DNA from: Phoronis australis | Taxonomy: Eukaryota; Phoronida; Phoronidae | Length of the DNA: 64,000 bases | NCBI GenBank assembly: GCA_002633005.1 | Contig: NMRA01000094.1 | Span: 522,597 to 586,596 of the forward strand | Direction: 5' to 3' | In this document: in pieces, positions 47,720-59,595 of the stretch | How the letters are laid out: every line of letters begins with the position of its first letter | How positions within the stretch are numbered: the stretch's first letter is position 1 | Program-made: the position numbers and the translations under genes | The notes under the pieces: generated by a model | Told to the model about the DNA's origin: nothing | Database searches by the model: none | The model's input: only the letters and a program-made list of their open reading frames with translations

Positions 47720-48215
47720 ACCCTCCGCAAGTACTACGAGGACCACGCAAGAGGCCGGTTCCGCGTAGTCCAGCCCGACCTCCAATCCCGGTGGCGGTCC
47801 AAAAATTCGGATGAAAATAACTTGTTAACGCTTGACATGTTGTACTTAAGCAGATGACGGTGTGAACCTGACTAACCTGTGTTGTATAGTAGTTTTGTGT
47901 TTTGGAGTTGTATCCCCTGTATGCATTTGTCTCCCCGGCTCACTTACTACTGCCTCCCGTTCAGTAACGCTAGGACCTCGCTAAAAAGCAAGACTTCGCG
48001 AGATTACGTGAGATATTGCCGTGCATTTTAAATGAGAGCACGTGACTTTGACTAGGTTTTAGCTAGGTCCTAGCATAGGTCCTAGCGTCTACTGAACGCA
48101 CGCCTGGTTTATTACCCAAGATGCATTTGTTGTTCCTGTCTGTCTGTTCTGTTCCTTGCCACGTTGTATTCAATAAAGTCTCTGAATTCGAGCTCTCGAC
48201 TATATCAGAAATCTA
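47720..48215 (+). mobile_element. Possible LTR retroelement end carrying MITE copy 2
   Basis: A short basic Pro/Arg-rich frame (GPRKRPVPRSPARPP, about 47737-47800) ends in a stop. It is followed by U3/R-like sequence with AATAAA at 48172-48177 and TCTCTGAATTCGAGCTCTCG after it. This is what the 3' end of a Ty3-type pol plus LTR can look like. The 161-bp MITE interrupts it. No second LTR lies in the window, so this is tentative. Confidence 0.3.
47950..48110. mobile_element. 161-bp MITE, copy 2
   Basis: Nearly identical to 30743-30903, with the same CGTTCAGTA...TACTGAACG inverted ends and the repeated core TAGGTCCTAGC. It is flanked by ACTTACTAC on the left and ATTACCCAAG on the right, which differ from those of copy 1. 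Confidence 0.85.
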
Positions 48216-51200
48216 CAACCTGTAGAGTTCAAATCACTGGGACTGATAATAGCAATTGGTCATTTTGTGCCAAAAATGTGTTTCAAGTACTGTCGTTCTT
48301 TAGTCTGCTCTAATAGTGAATCATACACCGTGTTGCCGCGCCACCAGGCCCATGCGCACCTGTGCGGAACTGTGCTTACATGCGAAACTTAGGTGCATGC
48401 GTCAAAGTGGGAACAACTTGGGTAAAAACCCCATGGGTCTAAAGGCGCGGCATTACGATAATACAAAAGTATTTACTAAATTTCTTGAAAATGCGCCAAG
48501 AAACTCCAAAGATACAGAGGAAAACGTAAGAAACATGTCATTAGGAGGCACAGCGGCAGTCAAAACGGGTGCGCCTATGTGCGAATTATTGTATGGGCCT
48601 ATGCAGGAGACATTACATGGACTTATACGCGAACCATTTAGCCACGAAAAAAGGCATTAAGTTGGATTTAGGCTCATGGCCTCAAGGCGCGGCAATGCTT
48701 TATCTCGTGGTTGCAATAAATCGCAGTGTGACTAGTTTACATCGATCTTGAATATAAATAGTATTTATCTGGAAGCGTAGCGCAACAAATAACTAAAATA
48801 TCTTATTCATAAGAATCATAACTGGAAAATGGTCTTCTTACTAATCATTGTCTCAAATGATTCCTTTCTAAGTGCAGAACTCAGGCTGAAATATTTTTCA
48901 AAAGAACTGTTCCCTCAGAATCATTCAATATTCTAGGTTTATACTTGCACAAGAAACTGAAATGAGAACAACATGCATGTTCTCACACCATTAAATAAGT
49001 CTTAGATTTCCCTCAAATAAACGAAGTCAAGAGAATAATTTCAGTCAGCAATCTTTAGTGATATAAAAAAGAAGACAACCGATACAGTACAACAAGGCAT
49101 TGAGTAGTCTCCCCATACAATATTCCCATGTAGATCGGAATTTTGGGAAATGACATGACGATAAGAAAATATTTCGCTTGTTTCTACCACACCAAAATCT
49201 AATTTTTTGATCATCGAAAAGCAAGAAAATGTCTTCAAAGTTTGAAGTCAAAGTGCAGCAAGATGAAAAAATGGTTCATGGTGATCTGACAAGCAGGGCT
49301 CAGACCCCGCAAAATGGTTTAGTTAAATGCGTCAGGACCTCCGTAGTCAAACAAAACAATATTAAAATCATCCATCCCCAATAATGGTGCAGGATTGAGT
49401 CATTGTAGAAATCAAACCGAACGGCGTAAAAAATGAGCGAGTATTTATGGAAATGAATGTCTTAAAATGTTAGTTTCCATTGTGCCAACTTTTTTAAAGT
49501 CTGAGTATTCTAATTTTACAGGGGCGTGTCCTGTTAAAGGTATAGCAGAGTATTCTGGGCCAATTCGTCTGCTATTTGCCTTAGTGTGTAGCTCAGATAT
49601 ACTGCGCTGTTAGAGAGTCGTGTCCCTGGAGGTGAGGGTTAATTGCATGTATCCGCCTTTTGTCTTCTAAATATCATATACCGAATTTGGCACATAAGCG
49701 CATGCGCACGTAGGCGCATGCACCCAGGCGGCTGTCCGCTGTGTACGTGAATGTTTGGATGTTCATTGTTACATTTCACGTTTACAATCTTCAAGACAAC
49801 ATTTTACAAAACAATCACGGTAACTCACATTGTACGTTTTCACATTTAGGGAATAGTCATGGAAATTAAATACCCTCTTCAGTTTATACGATAATAATAA
49901 TAATTCGAAAATGATATCCATGTAATGCCCGTAACGAAATTATGAGCAGAAACAGTATTTGGAATACTGGTGTCTTTTATTTGTATAAATTATGAAAATT
50001 CATCCTGGTACTTTAGCTATAAGCAAAAGTCGAATTTTGAATATATTAGGCAAATTCACGATGTATCCACAAGCAAACGAGGTCCATTAAATTCACTAAT
50101 CATGGAAGCATAGATGAAAACATTAAAGTAACCTCTCTGAAGTGCTTGGTAAGGGCGTTTTAAGCAAAATATAATTTTGAATAATGGTGGCCTTAATTTG
50201 CATTAATTATGCAAATTTGTCATGCAACAAGAGGCAAACTGATTTCATTAAACTAATTGACCATGCAGCTTTGTATATAAACGTACGGGAGCATGGCCTG
50301 TTTCATTAAAATAGTCTAGTCGTTTATCGATCGCCGTGAATATTGCGTCAGTGTTTGCGTCTGATTTTTTTCAAGCGTCATAGCCATAAACATAGTCCGC
50401 GGAGTGTCAATATGTATCATGCATGAAGATGGATGATGACATTGACTCAATAACTGGGCGTAGTAATATCCACAATAAGTTCGGCGGTCACGATCATAAG
50501 CACCGTGTACGCTACAAAAGTTTACACGGAGTTAGTCCGCAAACCAACCCTTAAACAGAGCTGAGTATTGGCTAGCACGGATCGAGTTGACACGGAATGA
50601 GTTAACACGGCGCAACTACACAGAAGTTGACATGGAATCAGTAGTCATTGCGATGTCAATTTTGTCACCAGCTTTTGGGGTAGAGCAAATTAATTGCCTC
50701 CAATCATCACGTTCCGTGTGATCTGGGGCAAGGCGGGTGCGATCATTTTACCTGCGCTTGCGCAGCAGCCTATCTATACACGTCTGACGTGTTGCGTCAT
50801 ATCTACGACTGAATTCATTTGCCTGTTATCTGTTTAGGTCCACCGTTGCCAACGTTCTTCTGCCTCTAACTAGTGTCCTTTTCTCAGCAAAATTTCCAAC
50901 TCACGTCCCGTACGAGTTCACGGTTTCGTGTTTAGCATACACAGATTTACGAACTCGCCTGCTCGAAAACTAAGTAGAGTAAACAAGTCGTTGTTTATAT
51001 TGCTCTCTATTTGAGCCTAGCAACAAAATTCAGATTTCTTGTTAGTGGGCCGTGAGCTGTAGGCAACATTCATCTGACAATTTACTTTCTTCTTGTGTGA
51101 CTAAATCCATTATTTCTAATTCAGGAAAACGTTCCCTGCGTTTTGAGCCGCATGTTTTCTGTAGAAAACGAAGTTTATATGAATTAAACTGTCACATAAG

Positions 51201-51730
51201 TTGAGCAGTAGAAACTGAGAAACCCGTAGCAGATGCAGGTTATACATTTATCGTGTGTATCAGAGTAAGAATTCTTTGGCAGATAGACAAAAAGTACCGT
51301 CAAAACGGTTCAGGCTAATTTACAAAAGTTTTTTATCTTAAAACTGATCAGTGAAAATTATCAAATTAATGAGGATTGCATGTCTGAATTAAAATTGTTA
51401 TGTTTTGTGTATTTTTTTAAAAATACACATAATAATATGTACAGAATAATAATACCACTCTGGGGGACTTCGATAAAACGTGGTTGACATTGCAAAGAAG
51501 CGGGTTTTCAAATCGGCATCCATTAATGCAATCCAAAATTGAACACACGAAGTTCTCAGGAAGATACGACGAGTTTGTGACAATCCTGAATATGCTAAGA
51601 ATGACATACTTTTTGACTACTGGCGATCTTTCGAAAAATTTCGCTTTTAATAACCTTTACCCTCCGGTCCACAAACACACGTGGATTAGCTTGTGTACTG
51701 TACCTAATTCAATATTCAAGGTCGCGTGAC
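48216..51730. other. Intergenic, no recognised gene
   Basis: Only short unassigned frames (such as 48316-48660) were seen. 49588-49650 has a weak tRNA-like look (GTGTAGCTCAG...) without a usable T-arm. GGCGCATGC-type motifs near 49700 resemble sequence at 14300. Confidence 0.4.
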
Positions 51731-51850
51731 CAGTGGCGGATTTAGGAGGGGCCCTAAAATTCTCCTAGATTCCATTTGGCAGTTCGGGGAGCGAATTGCT
51801 GACTAGCATACGCGAGCACTCCGGGGGGGCTCGGGGGGCGAATGCATAAT
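51731..51850 (+). mobile_element. hAT-like terminal segment, related end
   Basis: CAGTGGCGGATTTAGGAGGG starts like the two other CAGTGGCGG ends but then diverges, leading into CCGGGGGGGCTCGGGGGGCG. Class inferred from the terminus only. Confidence 0.4.
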
Positions 51851-51976
51851 GCATAGGCCTTGAACAAATCCCGAGTACAGTTATTACAAGGTTTTGGCTG
51901 CTGACGCACGCACACCTAATTGGAAATGATCCCTTTCATCACGCTCTTACAAAGAGTCTAAAAATACAAAAGGTTT

Positions 51977-51977
<1 letters not shown>

Positions 51978-52032
<55 letters not shown>

Positions 52033-52077
52033 NTGTGTGTGTGTGTGTGTGTGTGCGTGTGCGTGTGTGTGTGTGTG
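51978..52077. repeat. (TG)n microsatellite with an internal N
   Basis: About 100 bp of TG with a few C interruptions and an N at 52033, which marks uncertain repeat length. Cys/Val open frames across it are artefacts. Confidence 0.97.
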
Positions 52078-52840
52078 GCTGATCGGTGGTGTTTACAGGC
52101 AATGCTCGCCAACAGGACATATTTTAAACACCGCTATTTGCAAGCCATGGTGCGTTTGTCCGGATTGCTTACGAAAGTTATGCAACAACTTTCTTGCAAA
52201 GACCGTAACTACCTAACTATCAACACGAGTTGTGTGGTAGACCTCTCATGGGAGTTAGTTGGCAATGCGACCGCTTATGAGGAATCACTTGTTACAAATA
52301 AAATTGCCATCATTTCATGATATTCATGCATGACACTGTGTTGCACCTTCATAATGGTCATAAAGTAGGTAGCTGGCAAAATGTGCTAATTTCTTCACCT
52401 ACACAACTTCTACGGAACGGTGCTTTTATATTTAGGCGATTGCTTCGATGATGACGAAATCTCTACATATATAATTAGACTTGTGAAGAAAGGAATCGTA
52501 AGACGGGAGCATGTGAGATGCAGAAGACATTCTCGTTCAGTCTTTTAACGAGTTTGTACGCAACTTAGAAGTAGACTTTCCTTCTCTCGCTAGCAACGCC
52601 ACCTCTTCCGCCGCCATTTTAAAACCCAGTGACTTCAAACTAGTTAATGATTGGCCGTATAAACATCACAACGCGCAATACCAGGATCAAGGTGCCAATT
52701 AATTCTCAGGGGAAACATAACAGGGAAATTATCGGTGCGAGTTTCAATACACGAGTCCACGGTTTCATCAACCACCTTGAATTTGTAATTACGCCAAATA
52801 GTAAGCAAACCAACAACTGGTTGTTATTGCTCTTCCCAAA

Positions 52841-52990
52841 ACATTCAGCATCAGCAGGGTCAACATTCAGCAGGGTCAACATTCAGCATCAGCAGGGTCA
52901 ACATTCAGCATCAGCAGGGTCAACATTCAACATCAGCAGGGTCAACATTCAGCATCAGCAGGGTCAACATTCAACATCAGCAGGGTCAAC
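52841..52990. repeat. 22-bp minisatellite with one 16-bp unit
   Basis: ACATTCAGCATCAGCAGGGT plus CA is repeated at 52841, 52879, 52901, 52923, 52945 and 52967. A shortened 16-bp unit sits at 52863. Confidence 0.93.
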
Positions 52991-53095
52991 ATTTTTTCCT
53001 GAGAACCACTAGTGCTTAATTTTTAAGTGCATTTAAAATGCCGATGACGTCAACAACAATCCGGTAATTTTCAAGTCCAGTCACGTTTTCACAAC

Positions 53096-53335
53096 GTCAA
53101 ACTCATGGTCAGAATTCATACTGTCAAACTCATGGTCAGTATTCATATTGTCAAACTCATGGTCAGTATTCATGTTGTCAAACTCATGGTCAGTATTCAT
53201 GTTTTCAAACTCATGGTCAGTACTCATATTGTCAAACTCATGGTCAGTATTCATATTGTCAAACTCATGGTCAGTATTCATGTTGTCAAACTCATGGTAC
53301 AGTATTCATATCGTCAAACTCAGTATTTATATTGT
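53096..53335. repeat. 27-bp minisatellite, about 8.5 copies
   Basis: The unit GTCAAACTCATGGTCAGTAT plus TCATATT repeats every 27 bp from 53096. The last units are shortened. As 27 is a multiple of three, the array is open in frames on both strands: minus MNTDHEFDN, plus MVSIHIVKL. Confidence 0.95.
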
Positions 53336-54965
53336 CAGCCAGCCCTCGAGCAAAGAAAAAGAAGTCTTTTTGTTGCTATCGCTGCGCCGATCACTTCACC
53401 ATCGACTGAACAGCGAAGCCGAGATCCGGGAGATAAACCTAAGTTCATGAATAATCCCGCAATATTCACGGGCACTCTTTTGGCGGTTTACTTTAACGAT
53501 ACTCTCTAGTTTCAAAAATCAGGACACAGAATGCTATATGTCAACCGAAAAATACATCACTAAAATGTACACATTTCGTAAATTACAATCTTTTATGCAA
53601 TTTCAATATTATTTTTTTTAAATTTATAAAGTGTGGGCAGGCTTTCCGCGAAAACCTCATTATTAATGCAGCTTGTCGTGCAGTGATTACCCATATAGCT
53701 AACAAATCAGGTGGTAGAGGAAAAACATGTCGAACACTGACTCGCGATTCGGAGGTAAGTTAGATATATGTAACTTGTCCGTGTCAGTAAAATATATAAA
53801 TTTAAACACAGCCGTTTGGGGTCCATAATGTCATTGTTTGTTATGTCGTCCCAGTTCTCTCTTATATGTCTGTCAAATGATTCGGAATCAATCATTCTGA
53901 TATTCATCGACGTCTGTTAGTCTCCTTGCCGAGCTTAGCCCTACCTCTTTGTGTGTATATAACCTCGCCCTAATGAGTTTGAGAGCCACTGTTTCCGTTA
54001 TGTTTGCGATTATTTAGTAATGGCGATAGCCTTATGACTTGAGAAATAAGGATACATTGTCAGTTGTAATCAGTTGGTGTTCGGACTGAATGGCATGCAA
54101 GGCCAAAGGGTTTAGGCTTTCAAGTTGAGCTTGTTTGATACACCTCAGACCAAAGGTGGTCTGAGGATATACCCGCGATGTCACATACATGCATTTTTGT
54201 AATGAGCACAAGGTTATCCCTTTTTGAACGTTTATTTCACAAAAATGTAGAAATAGTGAAATGTAGTCTCATCACAAACGACTTCCTACGTATTTTATTC
54301 TTCACCAGGATCTTTGTGGCCGTACTATTTTTAGTGAGTTTCATTGGTTAAGACTTTAGTCAACGGGTTTTAGTTGAAATTTCTATGGAGTGAAGACATT
54401 GACATTGTAGTCCTCAGAATCTTGTTGTGGTTCTCCATGTGGCTGTACAATAAATAGTCGACTTTGTGCCCAATGTCATGTGCTGTCAAGCCAGTGTGAC
54501 ATGTCCAATGAACTAGGTTATGACGGAATATATGGATGCACGCAGTGTGGCAAGTGACTCTTCATGAACTTCTGGCCGACGATAAACGCAAGGGGTTAAC
54601 CGGCACCTCCTGCACGTCGAAAATCTTGTCGAGAATGGAAAAGTGCTTTGCTTTGAAGGTATGGAACTAAAATGTATATATGCATAGTATGAAAAACATG
54701 ATAATCATAACATGGTTGATTTAGTGTGTATCTGGTACTCAGTTATTATCGCCGCCACCATTATACAGTTTTTAGGGTCACGGGGGTTGTTATAAATCTA
54801 AGTAGCAAGTTCCCAATCAAAACATTGATGCAGTGTGGGAAAAAATATTGATTGCTCCAATACAGGAAGACAACCAACATCAACCGCCATGCTTGTAGTT
54901 GACTTACCAATGACCAATACAAATACCACACTAACTCAATGCCTCATTTAATTTGAGAAATAACA
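53336..54965. other. Intergenic, one short perfect hairpin
   Basis: No gene was recognised. 54143-54166 is a perfect 10-bp inverted repeat (CCTCAGACCA AAGG TGGTCTGAGG) with a four-base loop. Nothing around it indicates a microRNA or a terminator. Confidence 0.45.
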
Positions 54966-55018
54966 TTGAAACAGCATGGACGTACGCTAATGTTTTGTAT
55001 TTTTTTCTGTGATTTCAG

Positions 55019-55482
55019 AGTGCATAGTCTGAACGGAAGCACAACAACAAGTTGGGAAGTTTATCCCTGTAGCCAATATCTTACACGACTTATTAACTCC
55101 ATTCTGGCATTTATGGTTGGAGGGCCAGCTCTCTTTTGTTCGATAATTGCTCTAGTCTCCGATCAGATCGTATCTAGCCTGACAGGGCCGTGCTTCTAAA
55201 ACTGAAAAGTTAAGTTATAACGTATTTGAACATAAACCAATAGCATTTCTGAATTCCTTGTCAAATGCTTATCATGTTTAGTTTTTGAATCACCAAAATC
55301 GCCCAACTACACGTACTGAACAGAATATAAGACAAACCATTCTAACAAAGGAGCCAGATGTTATCGCACGTTCAGAACCCCTCACGTCTGGAAAAGTTGC
55401 TGAACGACAAAACACTGTCATGTTTAAGATGGATCAGCGTGGAATGTTTTTGAACTCCAAAGCGCTTCGGTTAAGAATTTAA
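55019..55482 (+). pseudogene. Possible decayed SLC16-like 3' fragment
   Basis: Two neighbouring frames together resemble the TM11-TM12 part of an SLC16 carrier. ANILHDLLT follows a CCCTGTAG acceptor-like site in one frame. AFMVGGPALFCSIIALVSDQ continues in the next frame, so one small indel would separate them. The layout matches the last exon of the 5449-16977 gene in phase and spacing. A downstream frame (55285-55482) encodes a hydrophilic tail. The match is short, and coding frames upstream are missing. An unrelated membrane-protein exon beginning after TGTGATTTCAG (55018) is the alternative. Confidence 0.28.
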
Positions 55483-55652
55483 CATTGATCGCTAAATGAG
55501 GACAAAATGCAGCTTTAAATTGAGGAACTCGTGGGAGTTAAAAGTGAAATTTTTTGCGGAACGTGGGTATTTACCGGGATAAGTAGTATATGGTAGGAAA
55601 AACTGTTTTTAGCATTCTTTAAGAAGACCAGGTCCGAGAAAGGCGCTTTTAA

Positions 55653-57296
55653 AGGAGAATGCCACCCGATTTTTTTTGCCGTCTTAATCGGTTTATATCC
55701 ACATCGCCTCGCATACGGTCGACATTACCTTGCCAAGAGGTGTCGCGTTAACCTGTGAGGAAGGTGAGAAACGACGCTAGCGACGTCAGTAGTTCATATG
55801 CAGAGTGAATGCCGCTATGTTGCGGTGTATCGTTCCCGCTTGTCCGAACAATGCAGCTGCGAGGAAAGCAGGCATATCGTTTTTTTACTTACTCGAGAGT
55901 CCGAAATGCTTAGGAAGTGGCTCATGGTAGTGAAGAATGAAATGTACGCTGTAAATAGCAAGTATGAGGCCGTGAAACATCTCCGTGTCTGTGGCCTGCA
56001 GACGTCGACAGTGCCTGACGAATGCCGGCTTATCAAATAACTCCGTACGTTCCGTTGTCTGAGCTTGTTCACGGCGCCTCTCTAGTATTTCTTCATCACT
56101 GTATTCCTGTTCGAATTGATAGCCTGTAAAACTTAACAATCTAGCTCGTCCTAAGTCGGGATTGCGAGTTGCCGTGTTGACGTTTATTACTGAGCGTTCT
56201 GTTTCAAAATGAATTATTCTCACCCAAACCAATACTTACATAAAACTGAAACAAAGTCTGTCTCATTAGATGTAATTTGTAATGCCTTTAGAGTGTTTGT
56301 GAGTGCAAATGATTTGAGAAGCCAGCAATGAATAAATCACTGCGTTACCGGCTTTAGGTGCAATAAAACTAATTGACGGGACACCGAGGCCGTGTGAGCT
56401 CATGCTAATTTAGTGTTTGCTGGCAGAAACTGTTGTGAAACAACTCGATTTCCATCCCACGGCCAGGTGTCAGGGGAATCTTTATTTCCTTTTACATTAC
56501 TCAAATAATGATTGTCAATGTACAACTTCTGCCCTGACGGTGCTGTGGCCAAAGCGGAACCTGAATTCGCGGCCTCCGACGAGTAAGTAGATTTGCAGTT
56601 TCGTGGCTAATTCACCAACAGAATCAGGAGCACATTACTTTGGCTCACTAGTATAGTATTTTCTTGACTGGAAGTTTAGTTTCCACTGAACTTTGGCTGG
56701 TTTATGTTCGTGATGTCTGATCAGTTTCCGAGCCACTGACTGGCCGGGATAACGAGTCAATCCGGCCGGCCGCGACGGGCCTGATCGGGCTTCGAGCCAC
56801 TGGCCAGGATAATAAGCGTTTTGTGTTTAGAAATCAAAAAATCACAAATCTAAACAACACAGATCTAGGTTCTCCTGTCTGTATCTCACGGAAAATACTT
56901 CGAAATTATCTCCGAACAGACCCCAAACTCCTGCCACGGACCTTATTGGCCTGCCGAACTTTGTAGGCTACGGTGTGTCCAAATACCAATAAATCCGTAA
57001 GAGCGAAATAAAACAACACGTTTTTATAAGAACTCGGTGTATTTTTAAGGGTTTTACATCGAAGTTTGATGATTAATTGGTGTTAAACGATGACTTCAAG
57101 CGATAAGCTGACACCAGTAACCCGTGTTGTGAACTGCTGAACAAACTGAGTGTGAAACCGATGACGTCATTGGATAATTTCAACACCTCCGTCTGCCGTC
57201 AGGTGTCAGGTAACGCAACCGTACGTGTCGTTATGGAGTAGAACTACTCGATCTAAATTGATACAAATTAGGTTGTTTTTTGGGTGGCATGCTCCT
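55653..57296 (+). mobile_element. Kolobok-like DNA transposon copy 3 (complete ends)
   Basis: It is bounded by TTAA on both sides (55649-55652 and 57297-57300). The inverted termini are AGGAGAATGCCACCC and GGGTGGCATGCTCCT, with one mismatch. At 1644 bp it is the only copy with both intact ends. The interior parallels copies 1 and 2: a THAP remnant near 55810-56040, the CACCGAGGCCGTG segment, GGCCGCGACGGGCCTGATCG, and the AAGAACTCGGTGTATTTTTA segment near the right end. No transposase catalytic domain was found, so it is non-autonomous. Confidence 0.82.
55810..56038 (+). pseudogene. THAP-domain remnant in Kolobok copy 3
   Basis: The segment ESEMLRKWLMVVKNEMYAVN...KHLRVCG corresponds to the THAP frame of copy 1. 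The CGRHF part has been lost to a small deletion (CGLQTSTV), and the N-terminal cysteines are out of frame. It is non-functional. Confidence 0.6.
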
Positions 57297-57300
57297 TTAA

Positions 57301-58226
57301 TGTAACCATCTCTTAATGTTGTGAAGTAACACCGATAGCGAATCACGTACAAAGCAACATCAGGTCAGCAGTTCACCATAGGGACATAATCGATTTTCTG
57401 CTGAAAAACGTATTTTCAGGATTATCGTTGGACAGAATAGGCTTCTTGAAGAAATTAGTTTACACCAGAGCTACCCACAAAACAACAAACTCCTTTGTTT
57501 TTTGTGACCATCAGATCGCGAGTTCTTGCAACCACCTAGCTGCCTGCCTTTCCCTGAAACCAGGGCCACAGGTTGACGGAACTTGGCGGAAGTTGAGGTG
57601 AAAGCAAAGCGATAGCAACAAAACCGGACAGCCGAGGCCGACGAGTAGTCTTTGTTCGTTTTATTTATACACTTTATGGTCTGCACACTTCACATCTGTA
57701 ATTTTTCTTTAAAGTGCCAAAATTGTGTTTCATAAGGATGTGTTCGGATGACTCTCGAAACCCCTCACATTCGTTCCAAGCCAGTCTCTTGTTAAGAAAA
57801 TTGTTATTTTCTAGAGTCCACTTTCTTTAATAACATAACAAGCCTAAAATGATTTCCACTGTCTCTGGTTTACGGTGGCACATCTGGCAATATCACCAAT
57901 GTTTACTTTGTGAAGAAATGAGTTGATTAGTTACTTTCTAAATTTATGTGTAAAGTTTAAGTAACAGAAAGGAAGGTGGTACTTTTCCCATTGGCCTAGT
58001 GGTAAGACTATTTATAATATCATTTGCCCTTGGCATATGATTCTACGGGTTGTTGAGCGTATTGATAACTAGTGGATAGATGGCGGCGTGTCATTTGTTA
58101 GGTAGAGTGTGACCTGTGGTGTTGTTTTGGGTACTGGCTGTCGTTCCAGGTCACCGAATCTCGTGCTTCCAGCATAAATTCACTTGAGTTTTGTTTATGT
58201 TGAAATGCAGCTGTGTGAAGAGCAAG
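57301..58226. other. Intergenic, nothing recognised
   Basis: An A-box-like TGGCCTAGTGGTAAGAC occurs near 57990, but no B box is placed correctly for a tRNA. Confidence 0.4.
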
Positions 58227-58292
58227 GTAAAACTTAAGTGTGATCTTATTTCATTGCAGGTAAAACTTAAGTGTGATCTTATTTCCTTGTAG
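58227..58292. repeat. 33-bp tandem duplication with intron-like borders
   Basis: Two 33-bp units (58227-58259 and 58260-58292) each begin GTAAAACTTAAG and end TTATTTC(A/C)TTG(C/T)AG. A third GTAAAC follows directly. Confidence 0.9.
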
Positions 58293-58446
58293 GTAAACAG
58301 CTACGTGTACTTCTAATTAAAAGGAATTGTGAATTGTCAGCTTTTGTGAACTAAGGTTTGCATTGTGTTTGGTTGAGAGAGTTCATAGCGTGTTCAGTGT
58401 GAATAAATGTATTTGACGTCAAACCGTGTCTCAATATAATGATTTT

Positions 58447-59595
58447 GGTATCGCAACGGAGACCAGGTGGTACTTGATCGTTAAGTAAATCGCAGACTTC
58501 CAAAGTTATTGTAATACGTCTAGATGGTTTTATGTTTCGTCTGTTAGGTAGGTAGAGTTAGTACTTAAGTGTGGCTTCACGAATCGCAAGCAGACTGTTG
58601 ATACTCTCTGTTTGACGATATTTGATGCCATCAAACCGCAAAATGTTAAAAACAATAGATGAAATTTTTCTTCAGATGAGTTTTTGGTGACAGCGGTTCC
58701 AAACTTAATTCATTTGTACTAAGCAAAAATTCCACCCTAAGCTCTGTACTTCATAGCAAGAAGCAGCACCGGAACAAATGAATACAAACAATTACCCACG
58801 CATGCGCATCGCAACCTCAGCCGCTTGTGGTCGAGGTTGGCATTCCAGAGAGTTTTATGTGATGTTCGTATCATAGAACTGTGAGGCTGCACAGAACTTT
58901 AGACCTGAAGTGTAACCCAGTTTGATCTCGCGCAGCTGAGGTAGCGCCGCGCATGCGCGTAATTTGTTTGCATTTTGCATTTGTTCGTTGCGGTGTCGGA
59001 TCTTTCGAAATGTTGGTTCTAATGGTACCAATGGAGGATCATCTGCTCGCGATCGCGAACTGAGCCGGTCGTGCCAGTGGGTACTACCGCTACCTAACTG
59101 CTTGGCGTAAGCTAAAATCATCCAAGCGTGTTGCAGTAATTTCGAAAGTAAATAAGTTGGCGAGTTAGTGTTAAAATATATATGTTTTATTATTTGTCCT
59201 AGGTACAGGATTTCGGTATCGTATTAGAGCTCCGGTGGTACTTGATCATGTGACTATATTTTAAGGGAATTGTAAACTTTCAAAATTGTTGTAATAGGCG
59301 TAGATGGATTTAATGTACGCCAAGCAGCTAGGTAGCACGCCCGGCTTCCCGAATTGCGAGCAGATGATCCTCTGTTTGACACCTGTATGGGGCTATTACA
59401 CCGCAAAATAATTAAAGAATACAGGTGAAATATGTTCGGAAGAAGTTTTCAGTGACAACAGTTATAAACTTACTTCGTTACTACCAAACAATCATTCCAC
59501 CCTAAGCCGTCCCTGCATTTCCTACCAAGAATCAACACCGGGACAAAAGAATGCAACCTCAGCTGCTCGAGATCAAAGTTGGCATTCCAGGTGCA
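58447..59595. repeat. Diverged segmental duplication of ~400 bp
   Basis: 58447-58850 and 59210-59595 align by eye in the same order: GGTGGTACTTGATC, GTTGTAATA(G/C)G(C)GT followed by GATGG, CTCTGTTTGAC, ACCGCAAAAT, ATTCCACCCTAAGC, CAACCTCAGC and GTTGGCATTCCAG. Many substitutions and indels suggest an old tandem duplication. Unrelated sequence lies between them. Confidence 0.7.

Noticed and set aside
49588-49650. tRNA gene starting GTGTAGCTCAG
   Set aside because: There is no pairing acceptor stem, and the T-arm/B box is not close to consensus.
51976-52320. Cys/Val-repeat protein
   Set aside because: It is an artefact of the TG microsatellite with an internal N.
54143-54166. Perfect 10-bp hairpin as a microRNA precursor or terminator
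   Set aside because: The stem is too short for a pre-miRNA, and intrinsic terminators do not apply to this eukaryotic sequence.
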